Positions 43,963-53,144 are shown, counted from the stretch's first letter. The stretch is 64,000 nt of DNA from Tardiphaga sp. 709 (GCF_032401055.1 NZ_CP135529.1:3160501-3224500); one strand, 5' to 3'. The notes: a model not told the origin generated them from the sequence alone. Numbers and translations are program-made.

Positions 43963-44066
43963 CGTCATGCCCGGGCTTGACCCGGGCTTGACCCGGGCAT
44001 CCATGCCTTTCTTGTATCGAGCTCACCGCTAAGACGTGGATGGCCGGGACAAGCCCGGCCATGACG
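43963..44066. repeat. Dispersed palindromic repeat (CGTCATGCCCGGGCTT family)
   Basis: A left arm CGTCATGCCCGGGCTT starting at 43963 faces AAGCCCGGCCATGACG ending at 44066. Inside the left half the 11-bp unit CTTGACCCGGG is duplicated in tandem. It fills the gap between two convergent genes and could fold into a terminator-like hairpin on either strand. Confidence 0.75.
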
Positions 44067-44097
44067 GAGTTTTTGTCGCAGCTAATAGCGAATGACG

Positions 44098-45291
44098 TTA
44101 CTTCGTCAGCGGGCAGCCGCTCTCGGCCGCGGTCGGATAGGCCTTGTCGCCGGGCACCACGGCGAGCTGCTTGTAGTAATCCCACGGCCTCTTTGATTCC
44201 GACGGCTTCTTGACCTCGAACAGATAGAGGTCCTTCACCATGCGGCCATTGGCGAGCACTTTGCCGCCCTGAGCGAAGGCGTCATCGACCGGAAGCTCCT
44301 TCAGCTTCTTCGCGACGGCTTCGGAATCCTTGGTGCCTGCCGCCTTGACTGCCTTCAGATAGGACAGCGTCGACGAATAGGTGCCGGCCTGGATCATGTT
44401 CGGCATGCGCTGGGTGCGCTTGAAGAAGCGATCGGCGAACTCACGCGATTTGTCGTCGCGGTCCCAGTAGAACGATTCGGTCAGCACCAGGCCTTGCGCG
44501 GCCTGCAGCCCGAGGCCGTTCACTTCGGCCAACGTCAGCAGGAGGCCGGCGAGCTTCTGACCGCCGGCGACGATGCCGAATTCAGCCGCCTGCTTCACGG
44601 CGTTGGTCGTGTCGAGACCGGCATTGGCAAGGCCGATGACCTTCGCCTTAGAAGCCTGAGCCTGCAGCAAGAACGACGAGAAGTCAGACGAGTTCAGCGG
44701 ATGGCGAACGGCACCAAGCACCTTGCCGCCCTTCGCCTTCACGATGTCGCCGGTGTCTTTCTCCAGCGAATAGCCGAAGGCATAATCCGCGGTGAGAAAG
44801 AACCAGGTGTCGCCGCCGGCTTCGGTCAGAGCGCCGCCGGTGCCAACACCCAAAGCACGGGTGTCGAACGACCAGTGAAAGCCATAGGGCGTGCATGCAT
44901 CGCCGGTGACGCGCGACGAGGCCGCGCCCACCACGATGTCGATCTTCTTCTCTTGATTGGATAGTTCCTGAACCGCGAGCGCCACTGACGAGGTGGTCAA
45001 TTCAGTGATCATGTCGACGCCTTCGACATCGTACCAGCGCCGCGCGATTGAGACGGCCAGATCGGGCTTGTTCTGGTGGTCGGCGGTGACCATTTCGATC
45101 TTTTTGCCGAGCACTTCGCCGCCGAAATCCTCGATCGCCATTTTGGCGGCTTCGACCGAATACTTGCCGCCGTAATCGGCATAGACACCGGACTGGTCGT
45201 TGAGAATGCCGATCTTGACGCCTTGCGCCGAGGCCGGCGCGGCCAGCAAAAGACCGCACAGCGCAGCCGTCGACAACAGTCCGAATTTCAT
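44098..45291 (-). CDS. Orphan branched-chain-type ABC substrate-binding protein
   Basis: 397 aa, Peripla_BP_6 family. Signal peptide MKFGLLSTAALCGLLLAAPASA-QG, then VKIGILNDQSGVYADYGGKYS as in HAAT receptors; GGGAGGC lies 6 bp before the ATG. No permease or ATPase gene is adjacent, so it must share a transporter or have a sensing role. It does not resemble the 17.6-kb binding protein closely by eye (different N-terminal motif and C-terminus WDYYKQLAVVPGDKAY), suggesting a different ligand. Confidence 0.9.
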   Translation of the reverse strand: MKFGLLSTAALCGLLLAAPASAQGVKIGILNDQSGVYADYGGKYSVEAAKMAIEDFGGEVLGKKIEMVTADHQNKPDLAVSIARRWYDVEGVDMITELTTSSVALAVQELSNQEKKIDIVVGAASSRVTGDACTPYGFHWSFDTRALGVGTGGALTEAGGDTWFFLTADYAFGYSLEKDTGDIVKAKGGKVLGAVRHPLNSSDFSSFLLQAQASKAKVIGLANAGLDTTNAVKQAAEFGIVAGGQKLAGLLLTLAEVNGLGLQAAQGLVLTESFYWDRDDKSREFADRFFKRTQRMPNMIQAGTYSSTLSYLKAVKAAGTKDSEAVAKKLKELPVDDAFAQGGKVLANGRMVKDLYLFEVKKPSESKRPWDYYKQLAVVPGDKAYPTAAESGCPLTK

Positions 45292-45438
45292 CAGTGCCTC
45301 CCAGGTTTTAATTTGGGGGCACGCTATTTTAGAAGCGGATGTCGAACCAGATAATCTTTCGGCCTAGACAGAATTTGCAGATCAGCTTTGCGTCATCGCG
45401 GAGCGCAGTCGTCACGCCATTTGGTGCAACGCACTCGT

Positions 45439-45660
45439 CTAATGCTGCTTCTTCAGTGCCGCGTCGATACAAGCCAGTTCCCGCTCGATTTCAGCGACCA
45501 TCGAAACCGGATCGGCGTCGGAAATGAGATGCATTTTCTCGTAAGTGCCGTCCTGGATGCTTCTCAGGATGGCCATGCGGTCGGTCTTGTAACCTCTCAA
45601 ACGTTCGAAATCGCCGCGCTCGGCATATTTCGCAATGAGTTTTTCGAAGACGGTGCTCAT
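45439..45660 (-). CDS. Small conserved hypothetical protein downstream of htpG, 73 aa
   Basis: From ATG at 45660: MSTVFEKLIAKYAERGDFER..., a charged, mostly helical soluble protein ending DAALKKQH. The open frame continues upstream, but that part lies antisense to htpG. It begins after the htpG terminator and before an orphan binding-protein gene. Function unknown. Confidence 0.7.
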   Translation of the reverse strand: MSTVFEKLIAKYAERGDFERLRGYKTDRMAILRSIQDGTYEKMHLISDADPVSMVAEIERELACIDAALKKQH

Positions 45661-45683
45661 GCTGGAATTCCTTGGCATCAAAA

Positions 45684-45705
45684 GCGCGGGGCCAATGCCC
45701 CGCGC
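45684..45705 (-). terminator. Rho-independent terminator of htpG
   Basis: A 9-bp perfect stem, GCGCGGGGC (45684-45692) with GCCCCGCGC (45697-45705), and loop CAAT. On the minus strand it is followed by TTTTGATG. It lies 17 bp after the htpG stop codon. Confidence 0.85.
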
Positions 45706-45721
45706 CGTGAATGGTCGGCGA

Positions 45722-47593
45722 TCACAAACCGCGCAGCACCAACCGGTTGAGACGGCTGGCAAACGCGGCAGGATCTTCCGGCAATTCGCCGTCGAGAATC
45801 TGCGCCTGCTCCAGCAACAGGAACGCGATGTCCGACGCCTCGCCGCCCGCCGCCTTGTCAGCACCGGCGATCTTCGCCACCAGCGGATGGCGCAGATTGA
45901 TCTCGAGGATCGGCTTGGTGACAGAGCCTCGGTTCTGCATCGCCAGCATGCGCTCAAGCTCGCGGTCCGGGCCGGCACCGCCGGCAACCAGACACGACGC
46001 CGATGTGGTCAGGCGCGTCGAGACTTTCACGTCGGAGACGCGCTCGCCGAGTGCATCCTTGATCACGGCAATGGTCGCGGCTTCGTCGGTCTCGGTCTTC
46101 GGCTCGTCCTTGGTCGCCTCGTCGTCGATGCGCGGAATCAGATCGAGATTGACCTCACCCTGGCTCAGCGACTTCAGCGGCTTGCCATCGAAATCGAGCG
46201 GCGCCGAGCTCCAGAATGCGTCGACCGCGTCGGTCAGCAGCAGCACCTCAATGCCGCGCGACTTGGCGGCCTCCAGCTTCGGATTCGACTTCAGGCGGTC
46301 GAGGCTGTCGCCGGCGAGATAATAGATCTCGGTCTGGTTCGGCTTCAGGTCCGCGACATAGTCCTTCAGCGAGCGCTTCTCGCCCGAGGTCGTGGTGAAG
46401 CGCGACAGCGCCAGTAGCTTCTCGCGGCGCTCGAAGTCCTCATAGATGCCTTCCTTGATCACCGGACCGAAGGCGTCCCAGATCTTGGCGAAGGTCTCGG
46501 CATCCTTCTCGCTCAGGCTTTCGAGTTCGCCGATGACGCGGGTGGCAACGGCTTTGCGGATTTGCGTCAGCTGCGGATTGTTCTGCAGCATCTCGCGCGA
46601 GAGGTTCAGCGGCAGATCCTCGGCATCGATGACGCCGCGGATGAAACGCAGATAGGACGGCAACAGGTCCGCATCGTCGGTGATGAACACACGACGCACA
46701 TAGAGCTTCACATGGCCCTTGCGGTTCGGTTCAAAGAGATCGAACGGCTTCTGCGACGGCGCGAACAACAGCACCGCATAGGAATAACGGCCCTCGGCAC
46801 GGTAATGCAGCGTCATCGCTGGTTCGTCATAGGCATGCGCGATGGACTTATAGGCCGCGCTGTAATCTTCCGGCTTCAGCTCGGACTTGGAGCGCTGCCA
46901 TAGCGCGCTGGCCGAATTGATCTGGCGCGGCTCGGCATCGCCGTCCTTGAGCATGATCGGAAATTGGATGTTGTCCGAATAGGCGCTGACGATGCGCTCG
47001 ATTTCGTAAGTTTCGAGATACTTCTTCGCGTCATCTTTCAGATGCAGCACGATGGACGTGCCGGTCGGCACGCTCATGCCGTCACTGACCTGGGCGATCT
47101 CGAAACCGGCGCCGCCGGTCGAGGTCCAGGTGAAGGCATCATGGGTGCCGGCCCGGTGGCTGGTGACGATGATCTTCTCCGCCACCATGAAAGCTGCATA
47201 GAAGCCGACGCCGAACTGGCCGATCAGGTTCGAGCCGTCCTTGGCCTCGGTCAGCCGCGACAGGAATGACTTGGTACCGGATTTCGCAATGGTGCCGAGA
47301 TTGTCGATCAGTTCCTGGCGATCCATGCCGATGCCGGTATCGACGATCGTCAACGTATTGGCTGATTTGTCCGGAATGATGGTGATGTTGGGCGACTGGC
47401 CGTCGGGGATCAGCTGGGGATTGGCGATCGCCTCATAGCGCAGCTTGTCGCAAGCGTCGGACGCGTTGGAAATCAGCTCGCGCAGGAAGATGTCGGTCTC
47501 GGAATAGACCGAGTGAACCATCAGGTTCAGCAATTCGGCGACTTCGGCCTGGAACGGCTGGGAAACGGGTGCAGCGGTGTCAGTGGTCGTCAT
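45722..47593 (-). CDS. htpG: Molecular chaperone HtpG (Hsp90)
   Basis: 623-aa cytoplasmic Hsp90. GHKL ATPase motifs: [20 protein letters not shown]-like sequence near residue 35, [11 protein letters not shown] (about 89) and [13 protein letters not shown] (about 122), then the middle domain with [31 protein letters not shown], and a C-terminal dimerisation domain. Helps folding under heat and oxidative stress. A monocistronic gene with its own terminator. Confidence 0.97.
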   Translation of the reverse strand: MTTTDTAAPVSQPFQAEVAELLNLMVHSVYSETDIFLRELISNASDACDKLRYEAIANPQLIPDGQSPNITIIPDKSANTLTIVDTGIGMDRQELIDNLGTIAKSGTKSFLSRLTEAKDGSNLIGQFGVGFYAAFMVAEKIIVTSHRAGTHDAFTWTSTGGAGFEIAQVSDGMSVPTGTSIVLHLKDDAKKYLETYEIERIVSAYSDNIQFPIMLKDGDAEPRQINSASALWQRSKSELKPEDYSAAYKSIAHAYDEPAMTLHYRAEGRYSYAVLLFAPSQKPFDLFEPNRKGHVKLYVRRVFITDDADLLPSYLRFIRGVIDAEDLPLNLSREMLQNNPQLTQIRKAVATRVIGELESLSEKDAETFAKIWDAFGPVIKEGIYEDFERREKLLALSRFTTTSGEKRSLKDYVADLKPNQTEIYYLAGDSLDRLKSNPKLEAAKSRGIEVLLLTDAVDAFWSSAPLDFDGKPLKSLSQGEVNLDLIPRIDDEATKDEPKTETDEAATIAVIKDALGERVSDVKVSTRLTTSASCLVAGGAGPDRELERMLAMQNRGSVTKPILEINLRHPLVAKIAGADKAAGGEASDIAFLLLEQAQILDGELPEDPAAFASRLNRLVLRGL

Positions 47594-47715
47594 GAAAGTG
47601 CCCGATACTGGTAAAAGAGAGATGACGCATATAGCGACGCGGATTTGCCGAGTCCATGGTGCAAACTAATGGATTCCGCGTGAAAATACCTCACCGGGAA
47701 CTGTAGTTGCTGCCG

Positions 47716-48012
47716 TTACTTTGAGGTTGCGACTTGCGCGGCCAGCAGCCTGGTCGTGGCGTCGAGATCTACCAGCGGATAGACTTCGAACTGCGCCGGA
47801 ATGATGTCGGCCCATTCGTTCAGGATGCGATGCAGCACTTCATTGCCGTCGACCTTGAACACCGCGACCACGCCGCGGCCGACGCGCGGATAGATGTGCT
47901 GGCAGACACCTGAAGCCTGATAGGCCGCCATCCACGGCCAGAAGCTCTGCCGGGTTGCCGCCATGTCCGACGGACGATCCGCGCGCGGATTCGAGATCAC
48001 CAGAAACAGCAT
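47716..48012 (-). CDS. Small muconolactone-isomerase-like (ferredoxin-fold) protein, 98 aa
   Basis: From ATG at 48012: MLFLVISNPRADRPSDMAATRQSFWPWM, then VFKVDGNEVLHRILNEWADIIPAQFEVYPLVD. The length and the pattern of a first strand, long helix and the ending strand fit the muconolactone delta-isomerase/DUF3303-like alpha+beta barrel family. No degradation genes adjoin, so an isomerase function is not supported by context. The longer frame to 48093 adds a non-homologous lead. Downstream of a 68-aa gene on the same strand. Confidence 0.65.
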   Translation of the reverse strand: MLFLVISNPRADRPSDMAATRQSFWPWMAAYQASGVCQHIYPRVGRGVVAVFKVDGNEVLHRILNEWADIIPAQFEVYPLVDLDATTRLLAAQVATSK

Positions 48013-48044
48013 CGCGGATTTTCTCTTCTCTGAAGCAGAATGCC

Positions 48045-48251
48045 TCAGCCCTGTAGGGCGCCCGCATAGGCGCTTTCCAGCATGGCCAGGCATTCGCGCG
48101 CACGCGCCTGCGCGATGTCGTTGGCGGTCTGGGAGATTTCGCGGAGATCGCGGATCGCCAGATCGACGGCGCTCAGCAGATCGATTTCACACTCATCGGC
48201 CTGGGGGGCCGCTACACGCATGGGGAAAGGGATAACTACGCTCACTGGCAC
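48045..48251 (-). CDS. Small conserved hypothetical protein, 68 aa
   Basis: Starts with GTG at 48251 (an ATG at 48221 would give 58 aa). The C-terminal two-thirds is an amphipathic helix (LLSAVDLAIRDLREISQTANDIAQARARECLAMLESAYAGALQG). No signal peptide and no family that I recognise. It lies 32 bp upstream of the muconolactone-isomerase-like gene and may form an operon with it. Confidence 0.55.
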   Translation of the reverse strand: MPVSVVIPFPMRVAAPQADECEIDLLSAVDLAIRDLREISQTANDIAQARARECLAMLESAYAGALQG

Positions 48252-48363
48252 GCCCGCTCTTCACGATTGCAACGTTCGAATCACTCGCGACTCATTTGGC
48301 CTGCGAATGGTTAAGCCAATCGGTAGGAAGCAACGGATCTGACGTAAAACTGTCGTGCCGCCG

Positions 48364-48678
48364 TCAATCCTGCCAGCTCACCGGCGGGATCAGACCGACG
48401 GACGGGTCATCGCCAGGGTCATCCGACGGCTGGATCGTGGGCGCTTCGTCCTGTTCGGGCGTCGCGTCGATAATCAAGGCCGGCGACGGAAGCTGTGGAA
48501 CGGCCATGCTCTGCTGCCCGCGCCGATAGGACTCGAATTCGAGCTGTTTGGCGAAATGCCGGAAAAGGTCAGCCGCGTATTTGCGCTGCTCCGGGCTGGA
48601 AGCCGAGGCAATCTGAAAGATCAATTCGTCGGATAGCTCCGACGTGGTCGCACCGGTGAGGTCTTCGAGAACGCTCAT
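48364..48678 (-). CDS. Hypothetical protein, 104 aa
   Basis: From ATG at 48678: MSVLEDLTGATTSELSDELIFQIAS... The first 55 residues are helical and charged (SPEQRKYAADLFRHFAKQLEFESYRR); the rest is low-complexity, rich in Pro and Asp (PEQDEAPTIQPSDDPGDDPS). Cytoplasmic. No family recognised. Isolated on both sides by more than 110 bp. Confidence 0.55.
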   Translation of the reverse strand: MSVLEDLTGATTSELSDELIFQIASASSPEQRKYAADLFRHFAKQLEFESYRRGQQSMAVPQLPSPALIIDATPEQDEAPTIQPSDDPGDDPSVGLIPPVSWQD

Positions 48679-48993
48679 TACAATGACTCAGCCTATGAAG
48701 CTCTGAGCCTGCACGAGTGTGGTTGATATCGCGTTGTTCGTCACAACAATCGGGAGCGCGTGCATAAGCATCACTAATGACGCCCTAATTTAAACCGTAA
48801 GGGGGCACCGAAGGTCCTACGAATGCGGCCGCGCGCATGACCAGACGCATTGAGATAGTGCCTACTGCGCACTCCTGCCGCTTATTCGTGCAAGTCGGCG
48901 GAACCCGGCACACGGAAAATTAAGCCACGATTAACCATGACTGGGCGATAAAAACTAAAGGTAACTGATTGCTGTCTCAACGGGGATGCGACG
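48679..48993. other. Intergenic region between hypothetical and chemoreceptor-like genes
   Basis: 315 bp. The last 100 bp are AT-rich (AAAATTAAGCCACGATTAACC and a following TAAAAACTAAAG stretch) and probably contain the promoter of the chemoreceptor-like gene. No gene or strong repeat seen. Confidence 0.5.
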
Positions 48994-50076
48994 ATGGTTT
49001 TGGCGATGAACCGCAGCAGCAATACTGCGCATGCCAATGCGACTGAAGAGGCCGACGACAGCTCCGATATCTCCGCGCTGATCGGGCGGTTGACCGCCGA
49101 GGTCAACGAGATCGCCTGCGAAAAGACCAGGTCGATCCAGCACATCACCAACCAGATGAAGATGCTGGCGCTGAATGCGCTGATCGAAAGCTCGCGCGCC
49201 GGCGCGCAGGGCGCGGGCTTCGCCGTCGTGGCACAGGAAGTGCGCAATGTCGGCCAGCAGGTCGAAACCATCGCGCGCGATCTGGAATCCCAGCTCACCG
49301 CCCGCACCGGCAGCCTGATGTCGTCAATCGAGAAGATGACCGAACGTTCGCGCGGCGAACGCATGGTCGATCTGTCCCTCAATGCCATCGAGCTGATCGA
49401 CCGCAATCTCTATGAGCGGACCTGTGACGTGCGCTGGTGGGCGACCGATTCCGCCGTCGTCGATTGCGCGGCATCGCCGAGCGACGCCACCGTCACACAT
49501 GTCTCCGAGCGACTTGCCGTGATCCTCGGCGCCTACACCGTCTATCTCGATCTCTGGCTGTGCGACATGCAAGGCAATGTCATCGCCAGCGGCCGTGGCG
49601 ATCGTTTCAATGTTACGGGGCAGAACATCGCCGGCACCGCCTGGTTTCGCGATGCCCGCACGCTGCGCTCCGGCGACGACTACACGGCGGGTGATGTCGA
49701 GCGCCAGCCGCTCCTGAACAATGCGCAGGTGGCGACCTATTGCGCCAGCGTGCGCGAAGGCGGCAAGGCCAATGGCCGCGCCATCGGCGTGCTCGCGATT
49801 CATTTCGACTGGGAAGCCCAGGCGCGCGCCATCGTGGAAGGCGTTCGCGTCGATGACGACAAGACGCGTGTGTTGCTGGTGGACTCAAACCTGCGTGTGA
49901 TCGCCTCGTCGGATGGGCAAGGCCTGCTCACCGAACGCATCGCACTGGCCCTGAACGGCCGCCGCAGTGGCTTCTATCACGACCGTTCGGGAGGCCTCGT
50001 CGCCTTCCATGCCACACCGGGTTATGAGACCTACAAAGGCCTCGGCTGGTACGGCGTGATCATGCGCGGCGCCTAG
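48994..50076 (+). CDS. Soluble chemoreceptor-like protein: short MCP signalling tip followed by a Cache-like sensor
   Basis: 360 aa, ATG at 48994 or 49006. Residues 53-90 (NQMKMLALNALIESSRAGAQG, then GFAVVAQEVRNVGQQVE) are the hairpin tip of methyl-accepting chemotaxis proteins, which binds CheA and CheW. Instead of the usual sensor-membrane-tip order, the tip comes first, and residues about 125-355 form a Cache-like domain (WATDSAVVD, LWLCDMQGNVIASG, TRVLLVDSNLRVIASSDGQG). There is no signal peptide or membrane helix, so the sensor lies in the cytoplasm. The coiled coil is very short, about 110 residues in all. May signal to a cytoplasmic chemosensory array or to another partner. Confidence 0.8.
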   Translation: MVLAMNRSSNTAHANATEEADDSSDISALIGRLTAEVNEIACEKTRSIQHITNQMKMLALNALIESSRAGAQGAGFAVVAQEVRNVGQQVETIARDLESQLTARTGSLMSSIEKMTERSRGERMVDLSLNAIELIDRNLYERTCDVRWWATDSAVVDCAASPSDATVTHVSERLAVILGAYTVYLDLWLCDMQGNVIASGRGDRFNVTGQNIAGTAWFRDARTLRSGDDYTAGDVERQPLLNNAQVATYCASVREGGKANGRAIGVLAIHFDWEAQARAIVEGVRVDDDKTRVLLVDSNLRVIASSDGQGLLTERIALALNGRRSGFYHDRSGGLVAFHATPGYETYKGLGWYGVIMRGA

Positions 50077-50143
50077 CCGCACGATCTAGCGCTTGGCAAC
50101 CTCGCTGCGATAGTCTCCCGCACCTCACAAGCGGGAGACAGCG

Positions 50144-50509
50144 ATGACCGACGTTACTTTCGAACCGGCAATTCCGGTTCTGCGCATCTATGACATCGCC
50201 AAGGCCAAGGAGTTCTATGTCGACTTCCTCGGTTTTGCGATCGACTGGGAACATCGCTACGAGCCGGACACCCCGCTCTACATGCAAGTGTCGCGCGGCA
50301 GCGTGAAACTGCATCTCAGCGAGCACTATGGCGACGGGACGCCGGGTAGCGTGGTCTATATCCGTGGCAGCAATATCGCGGCTTTTGCAAAGGAGCTGCA
50401 TGACAAGCGAGCCCGCTTCGCGCGGCCGAGTCCGACCGATACGGCCCCAAAGATCACCGACCCGTTCGGCAATGTGCTGCGCTTCGATGACGCGACCAAC
50501 ACGCACTGA
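50144..50509 (+). CDS. Glyoxalase/bleomycin-resistance (VOC) family protein
   Basis: 121 aa, one VOC module of two beta-alpha-beta-beta-beta units: IPVLRIYDIAKAKEFYVDFLGFAIDWEH at the start, KLHLSEHYGD in the middle, and the closing ITDPFGNVLRFDD. The layout resembles bleomycin-binding/glyoxalase-superfamily proteins with unknown substrates. GCGGGAGACAG lies just upstream of the ATG. Confidence 0.85.
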   Translation: MTDVTFEPAIPVLRIYDIAKAKEFYVDFLGFAIDWEHRYEPDTPLYMQVSRGSVKLHLSEHYGDGTPGSVVYIRGSNIAAFAKELHDKRARFARPSPTDTAPKITDPFGNVLRFDDATNTH

Positions 50510-50544
50510 GCCCGCCGCTTCAGCCATCGCTGCAACGAGAGAAC

Positions 50545-51066
50545 TTACCCGTTCAACCAGTTCCGGATCTTCGCGAAGAACCCCGTGTCACGTCGCACGC
50601 TGACAGGCCCCACGGCAATTGGCCGCACGGGCTCGCCATCCACAACCGGCGCCGCCCTTGCTGCCGCCAGCGCCATGGGCCCGACCTGCGCGAGGAACGC
50701 GTGTTCATGGCTGCGCGTCAGCCGCGCCAGGGCGGCGTCGAACGGCAGCCACGCGACTTCGCTGATATCCTTCATCAGCTTGCGTGACGGCGCGGGCGCG
50801 GCCTCCATATGCCAGAAATGCACGACCTTGGTGCGCTCGCCGAGCGGATAGGCCAGCGCGCCGAGATAGTCATGCACCGACGCAGCATGACCGGTCTCTT
50901 CCAACACTTCGCGCTCGGCCGCATCGCGCGGCGTCTCGCCATTGTCGAGTTTGCCTTTCGGCAACACCCAGTCGCCGCGCTTGCGCAGGCAGACCACGGC
51001 GAACAGCGGCGTCTCGCCCCGCTGCACGACAATGCCTCCCGCCGCCATGATGATATCGCGCGCCAT
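50545..51066 (-). CDS. Nudix hydrolase
   Basis: 173 aa. The Nudix box G-x5-E-x7-RE-x2-EE-x-G is complete at residues 38-60 (GKLDNGETPRDAAEREVLEE then TGH). Members cleave nucleoside diphosphates linked to another group; the PKGK before the box resembles diadenosine/polyphosphate hydrolases. The C-terminal 40 residues are unusual and end in WLNG. Located 16 bp upstream of nothing on this strand except DenD-like gene start region; the two are probably separate. Confidence 0.9.
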   Translation of the reverse strand: MARDIIMAAGGIVVQRGETPLFAVVCLRKRGDWVLPKGKLDNGETPRDAAEREVLEETGHAASVHDYLGALAYPLGERTKVVHFWHMEAAPAPSRKLMKDISEVAWLPFDAALARLTRSHEHAFLAQVGPMALAAARAAPVVDGEPVRPIAVGPVSVRRDTGFFAKIRNWLNG

Positions 51067-51081
51067 GATTGTCCTTAACCG

Positions 51082-52050
51082 CTAACGCACAAAGACGCCA
51101 TCGAGGTCATCCTCGATATGAGCATGAATGATGGAATCGAAACTCTGTTCCGCCTGGAAACCCAGCGCCAGTGCACGTTTGGTATCGAACATCGTAGGCC
51201 ATCCCGCAACCATCGCCATGACAGCGGGATCGGGCACATGCTTGATGCGTGTCACAACACTGTCACCTGCCACACGGCGTAGCGCGGCAATCATCACGGC
51301 AACGGACGCACGCACGCCGGGCATCATCACCGTGCGGTGTGCGCCGAGCTTGGCGCTGTCAAGCGTCGCAGCATGAAGCAGGAATTCCGTTGTCGCGCGC
51401 GGACTGGCATGGGTCTGCCCGACGTCGTCGGTTACTGGTAGCACCGCCTCACGCCCGGCCAGCGGCTCGCGAATGATATTGGAGAAGAAACCCGACGCTG
51501 CTGCATTGGGCTTGCCCGGCCGTACGCAGATATTCGGCAGGCGAATTCCGATACCGTCGAAGAAGCCGCGCCGCGTATAGTCGGCCAGCAGCAATTCACA
51601 AATAGCCTTCTGCGTTCCGTAGCTCGACAGCGGCGTGTGAAAGAAATCGTCGGCGATCGGCCCGTTATAGGGCGCGCCGAAGGTCGCGATTGACGAAGTG
51701 TAGACGATGCGAGGGCGATAACTACCCCCCATCGCGCGGATCGCCTCGAACAGATTGCGCGTGCCGTCGAGATTGACTGCGTAGCCTTTGTCGAAATTCT
51801 GCTCGGCTTCGCCGGAGACGACCGCAGCAAGATGGAAGATCAGGTCGGGCTTTGACGCCAGCAGTGCTGCGGGCGCATCCGGTTTTGCGAGATCGACCAT
51901 GATGCTGCGCGCGCCGACCAGATCGCTGGGGATCGCATCGGCCATCGCCAGATCGCCGATTTCCCCACCGCCGACATGACCGTCCTTCAGCAGCCGTTCG
52001 CACAGCTTGCGACCGATCATGCCGGCCGCGCCAATCACCAGAACTTTCAT
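51082..52050 (-). CDS. denD: D-erythronate dehydrogenase-like SDR (DenD family)
   Basis: 322 aa from ATG at 52050 (MKVLVIGAAGMIGRKLCERLL). Extended SDR: NAD-binding G-x2-G-x2-G (GAAGMIG), the active-site Y-x3-K in SSYGTQKAICE, and RLPNICVRPGKPNAAASGFFSN, a sequence typical of DenD. DenD oxidises D-erythronate to 2-oxo-D-erythronate. Kinase (OtnK), isomerase (OtnI) and aldolase (OtnC) genes that complete the known pathways are not here. Follows a 3-hydroxyisobutyrate-dehydrogenase-type gene by 10 bp. Confidence 0.85.
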   Translation of the reverse strand: MKVLVIGAAGMIGRKLCERLLKDGHVGGGEIGDLAMADAIPSDLVGARSIMVDLAKPDAPAALLASKPDLIFHLAAVVSGEAEQNFDKGYAVNLDGTRNLFEAIRAMGGSYRPRIVYTSSIATFGAPYNGPIADDFFHTPLSSYGTQKAICELLLADYTRRGFFDGIGIRLPNICVRPGKPNAAASGFFSNIIREPLAGREAVLPVTDDVGQTHASPRATTEFLLHAATLDSAKLGAHRTVMMPGVRASVAVMIAALRRVAGDSVVTRIKHVPDPAVMAMVAGWPTMFDTKRALALGFQAEQSFDSIIHAHIEDDLDGVFVR

Positions 52051-52060
52051 TCCTTGATCT

Positions 52061-52990
52061 TCATTCTTTGGGTGCCGACAGCTTGTAGATCTCCAGCGCG
52101 TCGGCATCGGCGCCGCGCACCGCCTTGCCCATGCGGAAGATCTGCGCCGCGAGCGCAGCCATCGGCACCGGCGTCGATGTGTCCTGCGCCACGGCGACGA
52201 CCGTATCGAGATCCTTCAGCATCGTATGGATGTGGCCGAGCGGCGGCGAATGAATGCCCTGTGCCATGCGCGGCACGAACAGTTGCAGCGGGATCGAGTC
52301 TGCAAAACCGCCCGCGAGCGCTTCCGGCAGGCGCTTGGCGTCGATACCGGCATTCACAGCAAGCCGCGTCGCTTCGGCCAGTACCGCCATGGCGCAGCCG
52401 ACGATCACCTGGTTGCAGAGCTTGGTCATCTGTCCGGCGCCGGTCGGCCCCATATGCGTGAAGTTGCGCGCCATCACCAGAATGTAGGGCCTGATACGTT
52501 CGACATCGGCGGCCTCGCCGCCCGCCATGATCGCGAGCGTGGCTTCCTCCGCGCCCTTGGTGCCGCCCGACACCGGGGCATCGATCCAGCCCATGCCGTT
52601 CGCCGCCTTCAGCCGCGCCGCGATGGACTTCGTCTTGTCCGGATGGATCGAGGAGAAATCGACGACCAGCTTGCCCTTGCCATCGCTGCCGGACAGTCCG
52701 TTGTCGCCGAACACGACCTCCTCGACCGCCGATGCATCGGTGAGGCACATGAAGATGATGCTGGCATGAGCGACGACATCGCGCGGACTGGCGGCGGCTT
52801 TCGCACCGGCCTCCACCAGCGCATTGGCCTTGCCGGGCGAGCGATTCCAGACGGCCACATCGTAACCGGCGCCGAGCAGCCGCCTGGTCATCGGCAGTCC
52901 CATCAGGCCGAGGCCGAGGTAACCGAGCTTCTCTTTGCCGCCCGCTGAATCCACCATTTTGACGCCGTTGTCCTTCTGCCGCCGAGCCAC
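52061..52990 (-). CDS. NAD-dependent beta-hydroxyacid dehydrogenase, L-threonate-dehydrogenase-like
   Basis: 309 aa (M1 at 52990; M12 at 52957 gives 298 aa and is about as likely). Rossmann motif GYLGLGLMGLPMTRRLL, substrate-binding IDAPVSGGTKGAEEATLAIM, and the catalytic Lys in GAGQMTKLCNQV, all of the 3-hydroxyisobutyrate/tartronate/threonate dehydrogenase family. In context with DenD it may be an LtnD-type enzyme for L-threonate or a related acid. Operon with denD; transcribed divergently from the binding-protein gene. Confidence 0.87.
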   Translation of the reverse strand: MARRQKDNGVKMVDSAGGKEKLGYLGLGLMGLPMTRRLLGAGYDVAVWNRSPGKANALVEAGAKAAASPRDVVAHASIIFMCLTDASAVEEVVFGDNGLSGSDGKGKLVVDFSSIHPDKTKSIAARLKAANGMGWIDAPVSGGTKGAEEATLAIMAGGEAADVERIRPYILVMARNFTHMGPTGAGQMTKLCNQVIVGCAMAVLAEATRLAVNAGIDAKRLPEALAGGFADSIPLQLFVPRMAQGIHSPPLGHIHTMLKDLDTVVAVAQDTSTPVPMAALAAQIFRMGKAVRGADADALEIYKLSAPKE

Positions 52991-53123
52991 GCTGCTCGCA
53001 TCTGCGAGCTATCTACGCTGCGTCCGCGGCCGCAGCAACGATGATATCAATGCCTGCGCAACTGCCAATTGTTGCGCCACAGCACGAATGAATGTTGGGC
53101 ACGCAGCTCGCTTGCCAGAATAT

Positions 53124-53144
53124 TTGAAGCATGAAAGGCTTCAA
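53124..53144. promoter_or_regulatory. Inverted repeat in the divergent region of the sugar-acid island
   Basis: TTGAAGC (53124-53130) faces GCTTCAA (53138-53144) with a 7-nt spacer. It lies 58 bp before the binding-protein gene and between it and the divergent dehydrogenase operon, a good place for a common operator. No regulator gene is adjacent. Confidence 0.4.

Noticed and set aside
45439-45987. A 182-codon frame for the gene after htpG
   Set aside because: The first 109 codons are antisense-like sequence within htpG and its terminator; the protein begins at 45660.
48270-48300. Possible tRNA, because of a TTCGAATC-like T-loop
   Set aside because: No acceptor, D or anticodon stems can be formed around it.
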